49,317 bases of DNA, from the NCBI GenBank assembly GCA_029167045.1, contig JARFPK010000015.1, positions 1-49,317 of the forward strand, read 5' to 3'. Both the position numbers and the translations under genes were made by a program. The first letter of the stretch is position 1. Every line of letters starts with the position of its first letter. Source of the DNA: Candidatus Methanocrinis natronophilus (lineage in GTDB: Archaea; Halobacteriota; Methanosarcinia; Methanotrichales; Methanotrichaceae). Under the pieces are notes generated by a model that searched no databases, was not told the DNA's origin, and saw only the letters and a program-made list of their open reading frames with translations. Shown here one piece after another: positions 25,554 to 33,283 of this stretch.

Positions 25554-25835
25554 TACCTTAAGAGGATTTCGAAAACCGCGATAATGGTGGGCGGCAGCGA
25601 TCGCGGGCCTTTCGGCCACCCTCCTGCCGCCTGCGGGTCGAGGGCGCCCGAGGATCGACCGGCCAGGAGGTGGGGGCGGAGGATCGGAAATAAGGAGGAG
25701 ACTCACCTAATTGAGGTAACGAGAAGGAGGGCGGCGTGGGCGCTGAAAGAGATGCCCTGCTCGTTATCTCATAAGATCGACTATATTCGTCTGCCGCCAT
25801 TTCTTGAAAGCTATCTTAACGACGCGGAAGCAACA
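25554..25835. other. Intergenic stretch between hicBA and vapC
   Basis: Contains the second GC-rich repeat (25627-25680) and otherwise no gene I can support. The readings present are short and lack SD or family features. The part from 25690 to 25835 is less GC-rich and may be remnant sequence. Confidence 0.5.
25627..25680. repeat. GC-rich ~50-bp repeat, second of three
   Basis: Shares the core cgggtcgagggcgcccg and the downstream part with the copies at 24939 and 27023. It lies about 110 bases upstream of the hicB at 25293-25517, outside the large duplication, so it spread or was kept separately from it. Confidence 0.65.
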
Positions 25836-26276
25836 TCATGCTCCTATCTCGTCGAGCATGCCCATCCCGACGATTAGACTAAATGGATCTACCACCTCGA
25901 TAAAATCTATCCTCTTGAAGGCTTGATCATGGGTCATGAGCTTCTCGATCCCAATCCCTTCCATCGAGGCCAATATTGTGGCGTCTCTGCCGCCAATTCC
26001 CGTATGCGAGAGCCTAGACAGATATTCTATTGATCTTCGTGCGATATATTGATCGAAGTCGACGACCTCCATTGGGTAGGATAGGAAGACTTCCATCTTC
26101 TTCTTCCCAGACGGTCCCAGGTTCCTTATGAGGTAATGGGCCACCTCCATCGCCACCACAGTATTTATGGCCACTCCGCTTTCGAGGGCATCTTCCAGCC
26201 TCTCCGAGACGAGATCGTGCTCTATGGTGGATCGATCGAAGTAGTAGCACCAGATGTTGGAGTCGACGAATATCAT
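25836..26276 (-). CDS. vapC: VapC-type PIN-domain ribonuclease toxin
   Basis: 146 residues with the PIN core: MIFVDSNIWCYYFD carries the first acidic residue, VVAMEVAHYLIRN the conserved Glu, and GGRDATILASMEGIGIEKLM the Asp followed by THDQAF. ATG at 26276 overlaps the vapB stop (ATGA); an ATG at 26285 is also in frame. PIN toxins cut RNA using Mg2+ held by these acids. Intact by sequence. Confidence 0.88.
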   Translation of the reverse strand: MIFVDSNIWCYYFDRSTIEHDLVSERLEDALESGVAINTVVAMEVAHYLIRNLGPSGKKKMEVFLSYPMEVVDFDQYIARRSIEYLSRLSHTGIGGRDATILASMEGIGIEKLMTHDQAFKRIDFIEVVDPFSLIVGMGMLDEIGA

Positions 26277-26503
26277 TCTTTCCATATCCTCTTCGCCTCG
26301 AGGGGATCGACCTTTGAACTCTCGACGCAGCCTCTCAGCTCCCCCTTGAATTTGGCTAAGCTGACTAAAGGCTTCAGAGGCTTGATCACAACCTTTCCGT
26401 CTTCCAGCCCGACCTCCACCTCATCGCCGTCCCTGAGGCCCGCTCTTTGTATGATAGCTTCGGGGATCGAAAGCTTATCGCCTTCAAGCTTGGCTCTCAT
26501 CAT
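26273..26503 (-). CDS. vapB: VapB antitoxin, AbrB/SpoVT type
   Basis: 76 residues. The N-terminal swapped-hairpin DNA-binding domain is clear (LSIPEAIIQRAGLRDGDEVE, then VVIKPL); the C-terminal tail (SSKVDPLEAKRIWKE) would wrap the PIN toxin. A TATA-like TTTAATAAGG on the minus strand (26535-26544) precedes it, adjoining the end of repeat copy B. Operon with vapC by a 4-base overlap. Confidence 0.87.
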   Translation of the reverse strand: MMRAKLEGDKLSIPEAIIQRAGLRDGDEVEVGLEDGKVVIKPLKPLVSLAKFKGELRGCVESSKVDPLEAKRIWKE

Positions 26504-26546
26504 TGAGGATCACCGGAGGGCTTTATGGGCCTGAACCTTATTAAAT

Positions 26547-26762
26547 CCCTCTTAAAACTGAATATCTCGCCATCGCCTGAGTCAGCGGATCTTATCCCTT
26601 GTAGCTGATTTTCGTCCGGTTATGTTTTTGACTCCGAGCCAGCCCTGCCTCACCTCCGGGGCTGCTCTTCAACATCACAAAGAATCCCTTCCATCGGGCG
26701 TCCGAGATGCAGTCGCTGCATCTCTCCGGCTGCTTGAGGGTTGAGGGTGCCCAAGGATCGAT
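26547..26762 (-). ncRNA. Candidate structured RNA downstream of solitary hicB, copy B
   Basis: Counterpart of 24465-24680. The hairpin at 26702-26729 has GAGATGCAG/CTGCATCTC with the same 3-nt loop and the same 3-nt bulge, then two C-G pairs. Of the roughly ten differences from copy A, four fall in this hairpin and form two complementary double changes. That pattern favours selection on base pairing over drift or coding. Confidence 0.45.
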
Positions 26763-26924
26763 CTATTTCTCTGCCTCAAGGCGGAGCTCTATAGCCTCTT
26801 TCGCCCTTTCGATGAGATCGTCCAGGCTCTTCGCCTGGGTATGGCATCCGGGGAGAGATGGGACGGTGGCGACGTAGTATCCGTCTTCGTCTCTCTCGAC
26901 GAGGACGTTGAACTTTGCCTTCAT
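26763..26924 (-). CDS. Solitary HicB-like antitoxin, copy B
   Basis: 53 residues, MKAKFNVLVERDEDGYYVAT and onward, nearly identical to copy A (three residues differ: A3 for P, R11 for K, K32/33 for R). It has the same TATA element (TATATAAAA, about 26944-26954) at leaderless distance. No hicA adjoins it. The retained reading frame in both copies argues for continued function, or for a recent duplication. Confidence 0.8.
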   Translation of the reverse strand: MKAKFNVLVERDEDGYYVATVPSLPGCHTQAKSLDDLIERAKEAIELRLEAEK

Positions 26925-27022
26925 CTCTCGTCTATTTTGCGTCGAGATTTTATATACTTGGTTATATGACGAAGCCGATGTTGTTCGCCATCTGTGCAAG
27001 CTCATTTCGTAACCGAGCACGT

Positions 27023-27075
27023 CGCCCGCGGGTCGAGGGCGCCCGGTGATCGATCGGCCAGGGGGGGGAGCGGCG
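27023..27075. repeat. GC-rich ~50-bp repeat, third of three
   Basis: Same unit as at 24939 and 25627, again about 100 bases upstream of a hicB start (26924). Here the middle reads gtgatcgatcggcc and is followed by a G run. Confidence 0.7.
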
Positions 27076-27118
27076 TGGATTTCGGGGACGGTGGGGGGAT
27101 GATGCGCACGATAGGCCA

Positions 27119-27145
27119 ACGACGAGGTCGATCCCGGCGTATCTT
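27119..27145 (-). pseudogene. Short mfnD fragment
   Basis: On the minus strand this piece encodes RYAGIDLVVG, the same as in mfnD (28708-28740), with nearly identical nucleotides. The sequence on either side does not match mfnD. It is one of two broken mfnD pieces in the island and lies just outside repeat copy B. Confidence 0.6.
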
Positions 27146-27195
27146 CGCCGCATTTATATCTCTTGAAGGCCTTATTTTCCAGGTCGGTGAAGAGA

Positions 27196-27522
27196 ATGAG
27201 CGAGACTGTTGACGTATCCAGGGAGGTCTTCGAGCCCATCTCCATGCTCGTTCGAGACGGCCTCTTCAAGGACGAGAAAGACGCCCTGAGAAGCCTCGTT
27301 CTCGATCAGGCCGGATCGAAGATCCGTCACTTCGACTCCCTGATCGAAGAGATGCGCGCCAAATACGATATGAGCTTTGAGAAGTTCGAAGAGCGGATCA
27401 GATCGAGGAAGAGAGACGAGTCCTTCGACGAGTGGGACGACTTCATCATCTGGGAGAGCTACGAGTCGGCCCGCAAATACTGGTCGGGCGTCCAAGCCCA
27501 TCTCAAAGGCGTCGCAGAATGA
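27196..27522 (+). CDS. Small antitoxin-like protein (TumA-like)
   Basis: 108 residues from the ATG at 27196. It is charged and helical, with FEPISMLVRDGLFKDEKDAL and then KYDMSFEKFEERIRS and DEWDDFIIWESYESARKYW. The pattern K-Y-x-M-S-F-E-x-F-E is familiar from archaeal antitoxins paired with DUF6516/TumE-type toxins; that match is from memory. A TATA element (TTTATATCT, 27148-27157) precedes it. The next reading frame starts in an ATGA overlap but ends after ten codons, so the partner toxin is missing. Confidence 0.6.
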   Translation: MSETVDVSREVFEPISMLVRDGLFKDEKDALRSLVLDQAGSKIRHFDSLIEEMRAKYDMSFEKFEERIRSRKRDESFDEWDDFIIWESYESARKYWSGVQAHLKGVAE

Positions 27523-27551
27523 TAATCCAGGATATCCTCAACGCCCTCTGA
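27519..27551 (+). pseudogene. Truncated toxin remnant
   Basis: ATG at 27519 overlaps the antitoxin stop and opens MIIQDILNAL followed by TGA. Partner toxins of this antitoxin type commonly begin this way and run about 100 residues. Here the sequence after codon ten turns into a broken mfnD fragment, so the toxin gene was cut by rearrangement. Confidence 0.5.
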
Positions 27552-27571
27552 ACCGTAGCAAAGGTCCTGCA

Positions 27572-27790
27572 CCCCCTTCCGAAACTCGCAGACCTCATTC
27601 ACCGTCACCTTTCCGGCAGCGTCGAACCCCGCGCCCTCAGGACGAGATTAGCCAGCTCCTCCTCGCATCACCTTCGCGATCCCGACGAAGGAGATGCGCC
27701 TCGGGTTCGCGTCCACCACCCGGGGGAGGTCGCCGCCAACGAGGTCGATCCCGGCGTACCCCCGATAGGCCCGAGGGCGCAATTCGCCCG
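27572..27790 (-). pseudogene. Broken copy of the mfnD 3' end
   Basis: Matches mfnD around 28543-28760 on the same strand. The minus strand encodes RGYAGIDLVGGDLPRVVDAN and FVGIAKVMR, then loses frame by small insertions/deletions; recognisable fragments continue (VCEFRKG in another frame). Only the C-terminal third is present. It replaced the body of the toxin gene at 27519. From 27790 to 27920 nothing further is supported. Confidence 0.85.
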
Positions 27791-27953
27791 GAGCGTACCG
27801 CGAGATGTCGGCTTGGCTTTCGGTCGAGGCGATTGCAGCAGACCAGCGCCGGAGGCGGCGCCGACCTCCCCGGGCGCAAAAACCCCCGGCAACTGTCACC
27901 AGCCATCCTTTTGCAGAGAAGATTTATATTCTGAAAAGCGAAAATAACCTTTG

Positions 27954-28181
27954 ATGAAGCGCCTTCACGACTATACGATCGTCCTTCGTCCGGACGATAA
28001 CGGCACCTTTGTAGCCTACGTCCCCGCCATCCCAGGGTGCCACGCCTGGGGGGAGACTCCCGACGAGGCGCAGGCCGAGATCGTCAACGTCTTCGAGATT
28101 ATCAAAGAGGAATACAGAGAAGAAGGAAGGCAGTTGCCCCAGGACGTCGACCTGGAGTCGGTCCATGCCTGCCAGAGCTAA
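27954..28181 (+). CDS. hicB: HicB-type antitoxin, second hicBA pair
   Basis: 75 residues: YTIVLRPDDNGTFVAYVPAI, PGCHAWGETPDEAQAEIVNV, then a helical tail. ATG at 27954 (or the adjoining TTG at 27951) lies about 28 bases after a TATA element (TTTATATT, 27923-27930), so the mRNA may be nearly leaderless. It overlaps hicA by 17 bases. The sequence is distinct from the other hicB genes here, so the pair is unlikely to be a local duplicate. Confidence 0.85.
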   Translation: MKRLHDYTIVLRPDDNGTFVAYVPAIPGCHAWGETPDEAQAEIVNVFEIIKEEYREEGRQLPQDVDLESVHACQS

Positions 28182-28398
28182 GGACCTGGAGAAGGCAGCC
28201 GCAAAGCTTGGATTTCAAAAGATCCGACAGAAAGGCGGCCACGCCCGTTGGAAGCATCCGGATGGACGGGCGACGACCATCCCCATCCACGCCAACAGCG
28301 AAATTGGCGGATGGCTATTTTATGAGATCCTCAAGCAGCTGGGCATCTCTGAAGAGGATTTCTGGAAGCTCGCGCGGGGCGACAGCGGCAGAAGATAG
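28165..28398 (+). CDS. hicA: HicA-type toxin, second hicBA pair
   Basis: 77 residues with the HicA layout: AKDLEKAAAKLGFQKIRQKG, catalytic His in GGHARWKHPDGRATTIPIHA, and a terminal helix after GGWLFYEILKQLGISEEDF. Complete, and coupled to hicB by overlap. About 100 bases of non-coding sequence separate it from the convergent mfnD gene. Confidence 0.87.
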   Translation: MPARAKDLEKAAAKLGFQKIRQKGGHARWKHPDGRATTIPIHANSEIGGWLFYEILKQLGISEEDFWKLARGDSGRR

Positions 28399-28498
28399 AA
28401 CGATCTGCTATCACCACTTTTCTAGCAAGGCGGCAAGATCGAGCCAGAAACTCCGCGATTGCCATCGAGACTTCGAGAACTGGCCGGGCCAGCCCGCA

Positions 28499-29446
28499 TC
28501 ATCCTCGCCCCGACGATAGCCCATTCCCCTGCAGTTCCAGCTCCCCCTTCCGAAACTCGCAGACCCCCTCCACCGTCACCCCCTCCGGCAGAGTCGCGAA
28601 CCTGGCCCTCAGGATCAGGTCCGCCAGCTCCTTGCGCATCACCTTTGAAATCCCCACGATGGAGGTGGTGGGCCTTGGGTTCACGTCAACCACCCGGGGA
28701 AGGTCGCCGACGACGAGGTCGATCCCGGCGTAGCCTCGAAGTTCGAGGGCGCGGGCCGCCGCCTTCGCCACCCGCAGAATCTCCTCCTCCCGGTCAGTAT
28801 GGTAGGGGACGATCCCGCCCTGGTACTCGAACCCTGCCTCGACGGAGATGAGCTGCTTGTTTATGGTCAGGGGTAGAACCCGGTCGCCTGCGGCGATGAG
28901 GCTGACGCTGAGGGGTTCACCCTCGCGGTACTTGGTGGCGATCAGGCCGTCGCCCACCTCTTCCGGGAGCTTGTCGACGAGCTCCAACCCCTCGGAGGCG
29001 CAGCCGAACCGGGGCTTCAGGACAAAGGGGCCGTCGCCGGGGTCGTAGGGATCTGCTATCTCGACGACGGGAACCCCCTCTTCCTGGAGACGGCGGGTAC
29101 ATGCGAGCTTATCGGCCGATAGAAGGGCGGCCTTCGGGGAGGAGCCGAGGTTGATGGCGCTTTCTTCCAGAAACTCAAGGAATCCGGGGAGAAGCTCGTC
29201 GGGGGCGATGACGAGGCCTGCGTCGGCCTGCGTCCCGGCGAGGAACTTCCCGAAGTCGTCATCGCTCCTGCCTCCGAGGACGACTCCTCGCCCTGCGCCT
29301 ATGGCGGGCCCCGCCGTCGGATAAATGACGTCGTGGCCGAGGCGGACGAAGCTCCCCGCGAGGATCGAGAGCATCGCCCCGCCCTCCACCTGGAAGGTCC
29401 CCGGAAGGCCTGTGGCGATGGCGTACTCGGCGATGAGGATCTTCAT
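28499..29446 (-). CDS. mfnD: Tyramine-glutamate ligase MfnD (ATP-grasp)
   Basis: 315-residue ATP-grasp ligase of the COG1821 group, joining tyramine to glutamate in methanofuran synthesis. N-terminal LIAEYAIATGLPGTFQVEGG matches the family; ATP-grasp elements are FVLKPRFGCASEG (ATP-binding Lys), ISVEAGFEYQGGIVPYH, and GYAGIDLVVGDLPRVVDVN with the metal-binding Asp and Asn. ATG at 29446 is preferred; the longer reading to 29635 runs into the proS gene. It follows proS by 32 bases. Fragments of its 3' end occur at 27119 and 27572. The exact substrate is by family, not proven here. Confidence 0.82.
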   Translation of the reverse strand: MKILIAEYAIATGLPGTFQVEGGAMLSILAGSFVRLGHDVIYPTAGPAIGAGRGVVLGGRSDDDFGKFLAGTQADAGLVIAPDELLPGFLEFLEESAINLGSSPKAALLSADKLACTRRLQEEGVPVVEIADPYDPGDGPFVLKPRFGCASEGLELVDKLPEEVGDGLIATKYREGEPLSVSLIAAGDRVLPLTINKQLISVEAGFEYQGGIVPYHTDREEEILRVAKAAARALELRGYAGIDLVVGDLPRVVDVNPRPTTSIVGISKVMRKELADLILRARFATLPEGVTVEGVCEFRKGELELQGNGLSSGRG

Positions 29447-29478
29447 GCTCTTCTCTTCGGGAGACCCATCATGGGTTT

Positions 29479-30900
29479 TCAGTATTGCCTCGCGAGAAGG
29501 GCGCACTTCTCGGTGTTTGCGCCGCAGACCAGGCAGCTTCCCTGGTAGGTCTCTTCGGAGCGCCACGGCTCGCCGAGGACGGCCGCCCCGACCTCCTCCT
29601 CGATCCTGTGGCCGCACTCCTCCGAGCCGCACCACCCGACCCGGGCGACCCCGGCCCCGGTCTGGGCCCTCGCCTCCTCTGCCGTCTCGCAGTCCTTCAC
29701 CTTGCTCTCCAGGAAGGCCTGGGCCCGGGCGAGCATCCCCTCTTGGAGGTCGGCGGCCACTCTCTCGATCGTCTCATTCAGCTCGCCGAGGAGGACGGTC
29801 AATTTTTTGCCGTCGCGCCTTGCCAGGACGGCGACCCCGTTCTTGATATCCCGGGGACCGATCTCGATTCGAATGGGGACGCCTTTCATCTCCCACCTGT
29901 AGAACTTGGCGCCGGGCCGCTCGTCGCCCTCGTCGATCACAACCCTCATCCCGGCGGCGGCGAGCTTTTCTTTGATATTCCGGCAGACCTCCAGCGTCGC
30001 CTCCTTCTCCTTGAAGAGGATGGGAACGATGACGACCTGGACCGGGGCGACCGCCCAGGGGAGGACGAGCCCCTTATCGTCGCCGTGGACCGATATCAGG
30101 GCGGCGATGCACCTCTCCGAGACGCCGTAGCAGGTCTGGTTTGCAAACTGTTGCTCGCCCCCCTCGTCCTCAAAGGTTATGCTGTAGGTGGTGGCGAAGT
30201 TCGTCCCCAGATGGTGGGCGGTCCCGATCTGAAGCGTCCTTCCGTCGGGCATCACCGTGTCCAGGGCGATGGAGTAGTCCGATCCGGGGAACTTGTCCCA
30301 GGAGGGCCTCCTGGCGAAGAGGAAGGGGATGGCGAGGCGGCGGTAGAACTCGGCGTAGATGGTCAGGGCAGCCTCCACCTGCTCTGCCGCCTCCTCCCAT
30401 GATGCGTGGACGGTGTGGGCCTCCTTGAAGGAGGTGATCTCCCGCAGCCTGATGAGGGGCCGGGTATGCTTCGTCTCGTACCTGAAGGTGTTGACTATCT
30501 GGTAGATCTTGAGGGGGAGGTCGGCGTGGCTCCTCACCCAGAGCTTAAAGATGGGGTAGATCGCCGTCTCGCTCGTCGGCCGTAGGGCGAGCTTTATGTC
30601 GAGGGGGCTCGTCCCGCCGTGGGTCACCCAGTAGACCTCGTCCTCGAAGCCCTTGATGTGCTCTGCCTCCTTCATGAACTCCGTCTCGGGGATGAGGAGG
30701 GGGAACTGGGTCTCCAGGTGGTCGGGGTCGAGGAGGGACCTCATCAGGTCGTAGACGTTCCTTCTGACGGCGAAGCCGAAGGGGTACCAGACGCACATCC
30801 CCTTGACGGGATACCGGACGTCAATGATCTCCCCCGCCTTCAGTAGCTCGTGATACCATTCGCTGAAATTATCTTTGCTAGGTAGCTTGGACTCGGTCAT
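29479..30900 (-). CDS. proS: Prolyl-tRNA synthetase (archaeal/eukaryotic type)
   Basis: 473-residue class II synthetase charging tRNA-Pro. Motifs: [38 protein letters not shown] (TXE loop), [17 protein letters not shown] (motif 2), and [15 protein letters not shown] starting the anticodon domain. The C-terminal zinc-binding domain has Cys in WCGSEECG and SCLVCG and ends in Tyr, as in the archaeal form. ATG at 30900 overlaps the upstream SpoIIM-like gene by four bases; longer readings are not family-like. Confidence 0.96.
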   Translation of the reverse strand: MTESKLPSKDNFSEWYHELLKAGEIIDVRYPVKGMCVWYPFGFAVRRNVYDLMRSLLDPDHLETQFPLLIPETEFMKEAEHIKGFEDEVYWVTHGGTSPLDIKLALRPTSETAIYPIFKLWVRSHADLPLKIYQIVNTFRYETKHTRPLIRLREITSFKEAHTVHASWEEAAEQVEAALTIYAEFYRRLAIPFLFARRPSWDKFPGSDYSIALDTVMPDGRTLQIGTAHHLGTNFATTYSITFEDEGGEQQFANQTCYGVSERCIAALISVHGDDKGLVLPWAVAPVQVVIVPILFKEKEATLEVCRNIKEKLAAAGMRVVIDEGDERPGAKFYRWEMKGVPIRIEIGPRDIKNGVAVLARRDGKKLTVLLGELNETIERVAADLQEGMLARAQAFLESKVKDCETAEEARAQTGAGVARVGWCGSEECGHRIEEEVGAAVLGEPWRSEETYQGSCLVCGANTEKCALLARQY

Positions 30901-31520
30901 TCCATCACCGATAGAGGTTGAAGATCTGGCGTGGACTGGATGAAAGGTTGTATGAGAACAGGGGTTATGAAGGTCTCTATCGCCGCCGCGATGAAGAGGA
31001 AGAGGACGACCCACCGGAGGAGGCGCAAAGCAGCCCTCAACTCCCCCTCCAGATCGGCCTCCAACCCCATGAGGGTTTTTATCATCAGATGGCCGAGCCG
31101 AAAGCCGACACCGATGCAGACGAGGACGGTGGGCAGCTCTATAATCCCGTGGGGGAAGATCGCGACGATGACGAAGGCGGCGCCCCCAGCGAGGATCGCC
31201 TGATGGACGACGAGCCCCACCACCAGGCCGTTTACCACGACGACGATGAATGGGACTATCCCGAACCCCACCCCCAAGAGGAGCGCCATCGCCGATACGA
31301 AGAGGTTGTTGACGAATATCGCCAGCATCATCTTTCCGGGGCTCAGCTCCAGGATCCATCGGAGCTTCTCGGCGACGTCTCCGACGGTGGACGCCGCCAG
31401 GTCGGGCTGGCTGATCGAGATGACGAAACCGAGGGCTGCCGCCGCCAGGAAGAGGGTGACGGAGAGGATGATGTATGGTCGGATGGACCTGAGGTATGAA
31501 ACGTCTTCTTTCCAGTTCAA
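30897..31520 (-). CDS. SpoIIM/DUF95-family membrane protein
   Basis: 207 residues with about five membrane helices. Family features: a long N-terminal helix ([20 protein letters not shown]), [20 protein letters not shown] (the conserved NN before a helix) and [20 protein letters not shown], all typical of stage II sporulation protein M-like proteins widespread in archaea. The role is unknown. TTG at 31520 is chosen because GGAGG lies eight bases before it and the upstream reading is not hydrophobic or conserved. The end overlaps proS (ATGA), implying coupling. Confidence 0.85.
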   Translation of the reverse strand: MNWKEDVSYLRSIRPYIILSVTLFLAAAALGFVISISQPDLAASTVGDVAEKLRWILELSPGKMMLAIFVNNLFVSAMALLLGVGFGIVPFIVVVVNGLVVGLVVHQAILAGGAAFVIVAIFPHGIIELPTVLVCIGVGFRLGHLMIKTLMGLEADLEGELRAALRLLRWVVLFLFIAAAIETFITPVLIQPFIQSTPDLQPLSVME

Positions 31521-31620
31521 GCGATATCTCCTCCCCTTCCACCCTCCGACATCGTATAAGATTCTGGCGATTTTCCCCCTGAAGGGTAGACTCCTGCAGA
31601 GCAGCCGATCTATCAAGCCT

Positions 31621-32244
31621 TCAGGCGGACCAGGCACCGAAAAGGTAGCTGGCGCCGAAGAGGACTAGAAAGGCGCCGCATAGAGCGAGGACTCTCCTGT
31701 AGTTCGCCTCAGATAGAAACGTTCTACCCCGATGGAGGCTCGTCGAGACGAAGGTGTACCAGCCATAATCTGCACCCCAGTGGCCGATCATGAATATCAT
31801 CGCAAGAAGGAGCCCCTCCCGAAGCTCCGCCAGGACGAGGGCGGAACCGATGCTCATCCACCATATCCAGAAGTAGGGGTTGGAGACGCTGGTCAAAGCC
31901 CCCGCTATATACGGGTTTGATGCGGCGTGCCCCTGGGATATCTTCATGGTGGCGGTCCTGGACCCCTTCATGGTCAGAAGGCCGAAGAGGATCAGGGCCG
32001 AACCACCTACGACGGCGACGGTGGCGGTATGATCTTCGACCACCGTTGCCACCCCCAGGGCTATCATGAGGAAGACCCCCATCTCCGCGATGGCGTGGCC
32101 CGTCGCCACCTTCGGCCCCACCGTCCACCCCCTTTGTAGGGACGAATTGATGGTGGCGACTAGGGTTGGACCCGGCGCCAGAGCGCCTGTCAGCCCTATG
32201 GCGAAGGCCAATATCAGGGTCTCTATAGCCCCTAGCATATCCAT
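31621..32244 (-). CDS. LysE/RhtB-family exporter
   Basis: About 207 residues with six hydrophobic segments. The family N-terminus is visible: FAIGLTGALAPGPTLVATIN, followed by GPKVATGHAIAEMGVFLMIA and SNPYFWIWWMSIGSALVL. LysE-type proteins export amino acids or related small molecules; the substrate cannot be told. The start is one of three close ATGs (32250, 32244, 32238). It lies upstream of the SpoIIM-like gene with a 100-bp gap. Confidence 0.87.
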   Translation of the reverse strand: MDMLGAIETLILAFAIGLTGALAPGPTLVATINSSLQRGWTVGPKVATGHAIAEMGVFLMIALGVATVVEDHTATVAVVGGSALILFGLLTMKGSRTATMKISQGHAASNPYIAGALTSVSNPYFWIWWMSIGSALVLAELREGLLLAMIFMIGHWGADYGWYTFVSTSLHRGRTFLSEANYRRVLALCGAFLVLFGASYLFGAWSA

Positions 32245-32349
32245 CTGCAAAAGATCGTATGGTATCTGAACCTTTCCATCCAGAGGTGAGGCTGAGACAG
32301 AGAAAAAGGAGCTTGAGAGGTTCTATCCATATATGCGGATTATTATCCA

Positions 32350-32421
32350 TGGACCGGTCGGGATTTGAACCCGAGGCCTCTACCATGCCAAGGTAGCGAT
32401 CTACCCCTGATCTACCGGCCC
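32350..32421 (-). tRNA. tRNA-Ala (anticodon GGC)
   Basis: 72 nt fold as a full cloverleaf: acceptor GGGCCGG/CCGGTCC with a G3-U70 pair, the alanine identity element; D arm GATC/GATC; anticodon stem CTACC/GGTAG with loop TTGGCAT (anticodon GGC); T arm TCGGG/CCCGA with TTCAAAT. Discriminator A at 32350. CCA is not encoded. No intron. A TATA-like stretch lies near 32447-32459. Confidence 0.97.
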
Positions 32422-32503
32422 TCTGGTCGGGGCATACGCAGACCTATCAAATAAAGATATCGGTGTTCCTAAACCGATGAGAAGGGCGTGGAACGGTCGA
32501 CGG

Positions 32504-33283
32504 CTACTTCTTCAAGGTGGACTGGACCGTCTCCACCGCCGATACGACGTTTCTGCCCCACCGGATTCCGTTGAGGACGTCTTTGACCGTCATCTCCTCC
32601 ACCTTGGGGTAATAGAGGAGCTTATCGTAATCTTTGGTCACGGCGTAGTTGTAATGGCCGTAGGCGACTGTCACCCCATATGTGAGGAGCTTATGGGCCC
32701 GCCGGGACGAGGTCCAGACCGCCTGGCGGGGGTCGTAGACGGCGTCGGCTCTGATCTTGAAGAGCTTAACCGACAGGTCGTAGTCGTCCAGCAGAGATAT
32801 GTCCCTGTGGCCCCCCGTCCTCCGGTATGTCTCTCTTCTCATGGCCATGTTGGAGCCGATCATGTAGCAGAAGTTGAAGGCTTTGAGAAGCTTGTAGGAG
32901 CTTCGCACAGCCGTCAGAATCTCGGTCCTGAGGTCTCTATCCTGAAATAGCACCGGTCCGGTGCTCGCCTCGTGCCGCTCCAGGTTTCTGCTTATCACCT
33001 CAAGCCAGCCTCTGGGAAAGTCGGTATCCGCATCTGTAAAGGCCAGGATCTGGCCGGAGGCGACCTCCGCCCCGTCCCTCCTGGCACCTCCTATTCCGGG
33101 GTGGGTCTGGACGATCACCTGGTCGGCGTACTCCTCGGCGATCGCCGCGGTTCCGTCATCTGAGCCCCCATCGACTACCACTATCTCGTAGCTCTCTCTT
33201 CCCAGGGATTGGCTTAGAAGGGACCTCAGGGTCGCCTCTATATGCTCCTCCTCGTTCAGCGCTGGGACGATGACCGATATCAT
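32504..33283 (-). CDS. Family 2 glycosyltransferase
   Basis: 259 residues of GT-A fold. ISVIVPALNEEEHIEATLRS at the N-terminus, VVDGGSDDGTAAIAEEYA, and the DxD-type metal site in AFTDADTDFPRGWL are standard; LLDDYDLSVKLFK is the acceptor-side acidic motif. No membrane helices, so it is likely membrane-associated at the cytoplasmic face. ATG at 33283 lies inside the 3' end of the UbiA gene with AGAGGT upstream. The target glycan or lipid is unknown; the UbiA neighbour hints at a prenyl-lipid substrate. Confidence 0.88.
   Translation of the reverse strand: MISVIVPALNEEEHIEATLRSLLSQSLGRESYEIVVVDGGSDDGTAAIAEEYADQVIVQTHPGIGGARRDGAEVASGQILAFTDADTDFPRGWLEVISRNLERHEASTGPVLFQDRDLRTEILTAVRSSYKLLKAFNFCYMIGSNMAMRRETYRRTGGHRDISLLDDYDLSVKLFKIRADAVYDPRQAVWTSSRRAHKLLTYGVTVAYGHYNYAVTKDYDKLLYYPKVEEMTVKDVLNGIRWGRNVVSAVETVQSTLKK

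Larger units (their letters stand above)
26547..27108. repeat. ~562-bp direct repeat, copy B
   Basis: Second copy of the block at 24465-25021, same order and orientation. Differences are scattered substitutions plus a few bases of gap in the GC-rich distal part. Beyond the repeat, at 27119-27145, lies a short piece matching mfnD, absent from the same place in copy A. Confidence 0.92.

Noticed and set aside
27637-27906. Short open frames of 74-89 codons around 27637-27906 on the minus strand as a gene
   Set aside because: Their recognisable part is a broken copy of the mfnD 3' end with frameshifts; the rest is low-complexity Arg-rich translation.
24465-28398. Possible CRISPR array in the repeat-rich island
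   Set aside because: Repeats are few, long and unevenly spaced; there are no regular short repeats with unique spacers.
29485-30402. A 305-codon open frame antisense to proS
   Set aside because: Mirrors the synthetase codons; composition is that of a GC-rich antisense frame.
30900-31542. N-terminal extension of prolyl-tRNA synthetase by about 214 residues
   Set aside because: The extension reads the SpoIIM-like gene out of frame; the family start MTESK at 30900 and the ATGA overlap fit better.
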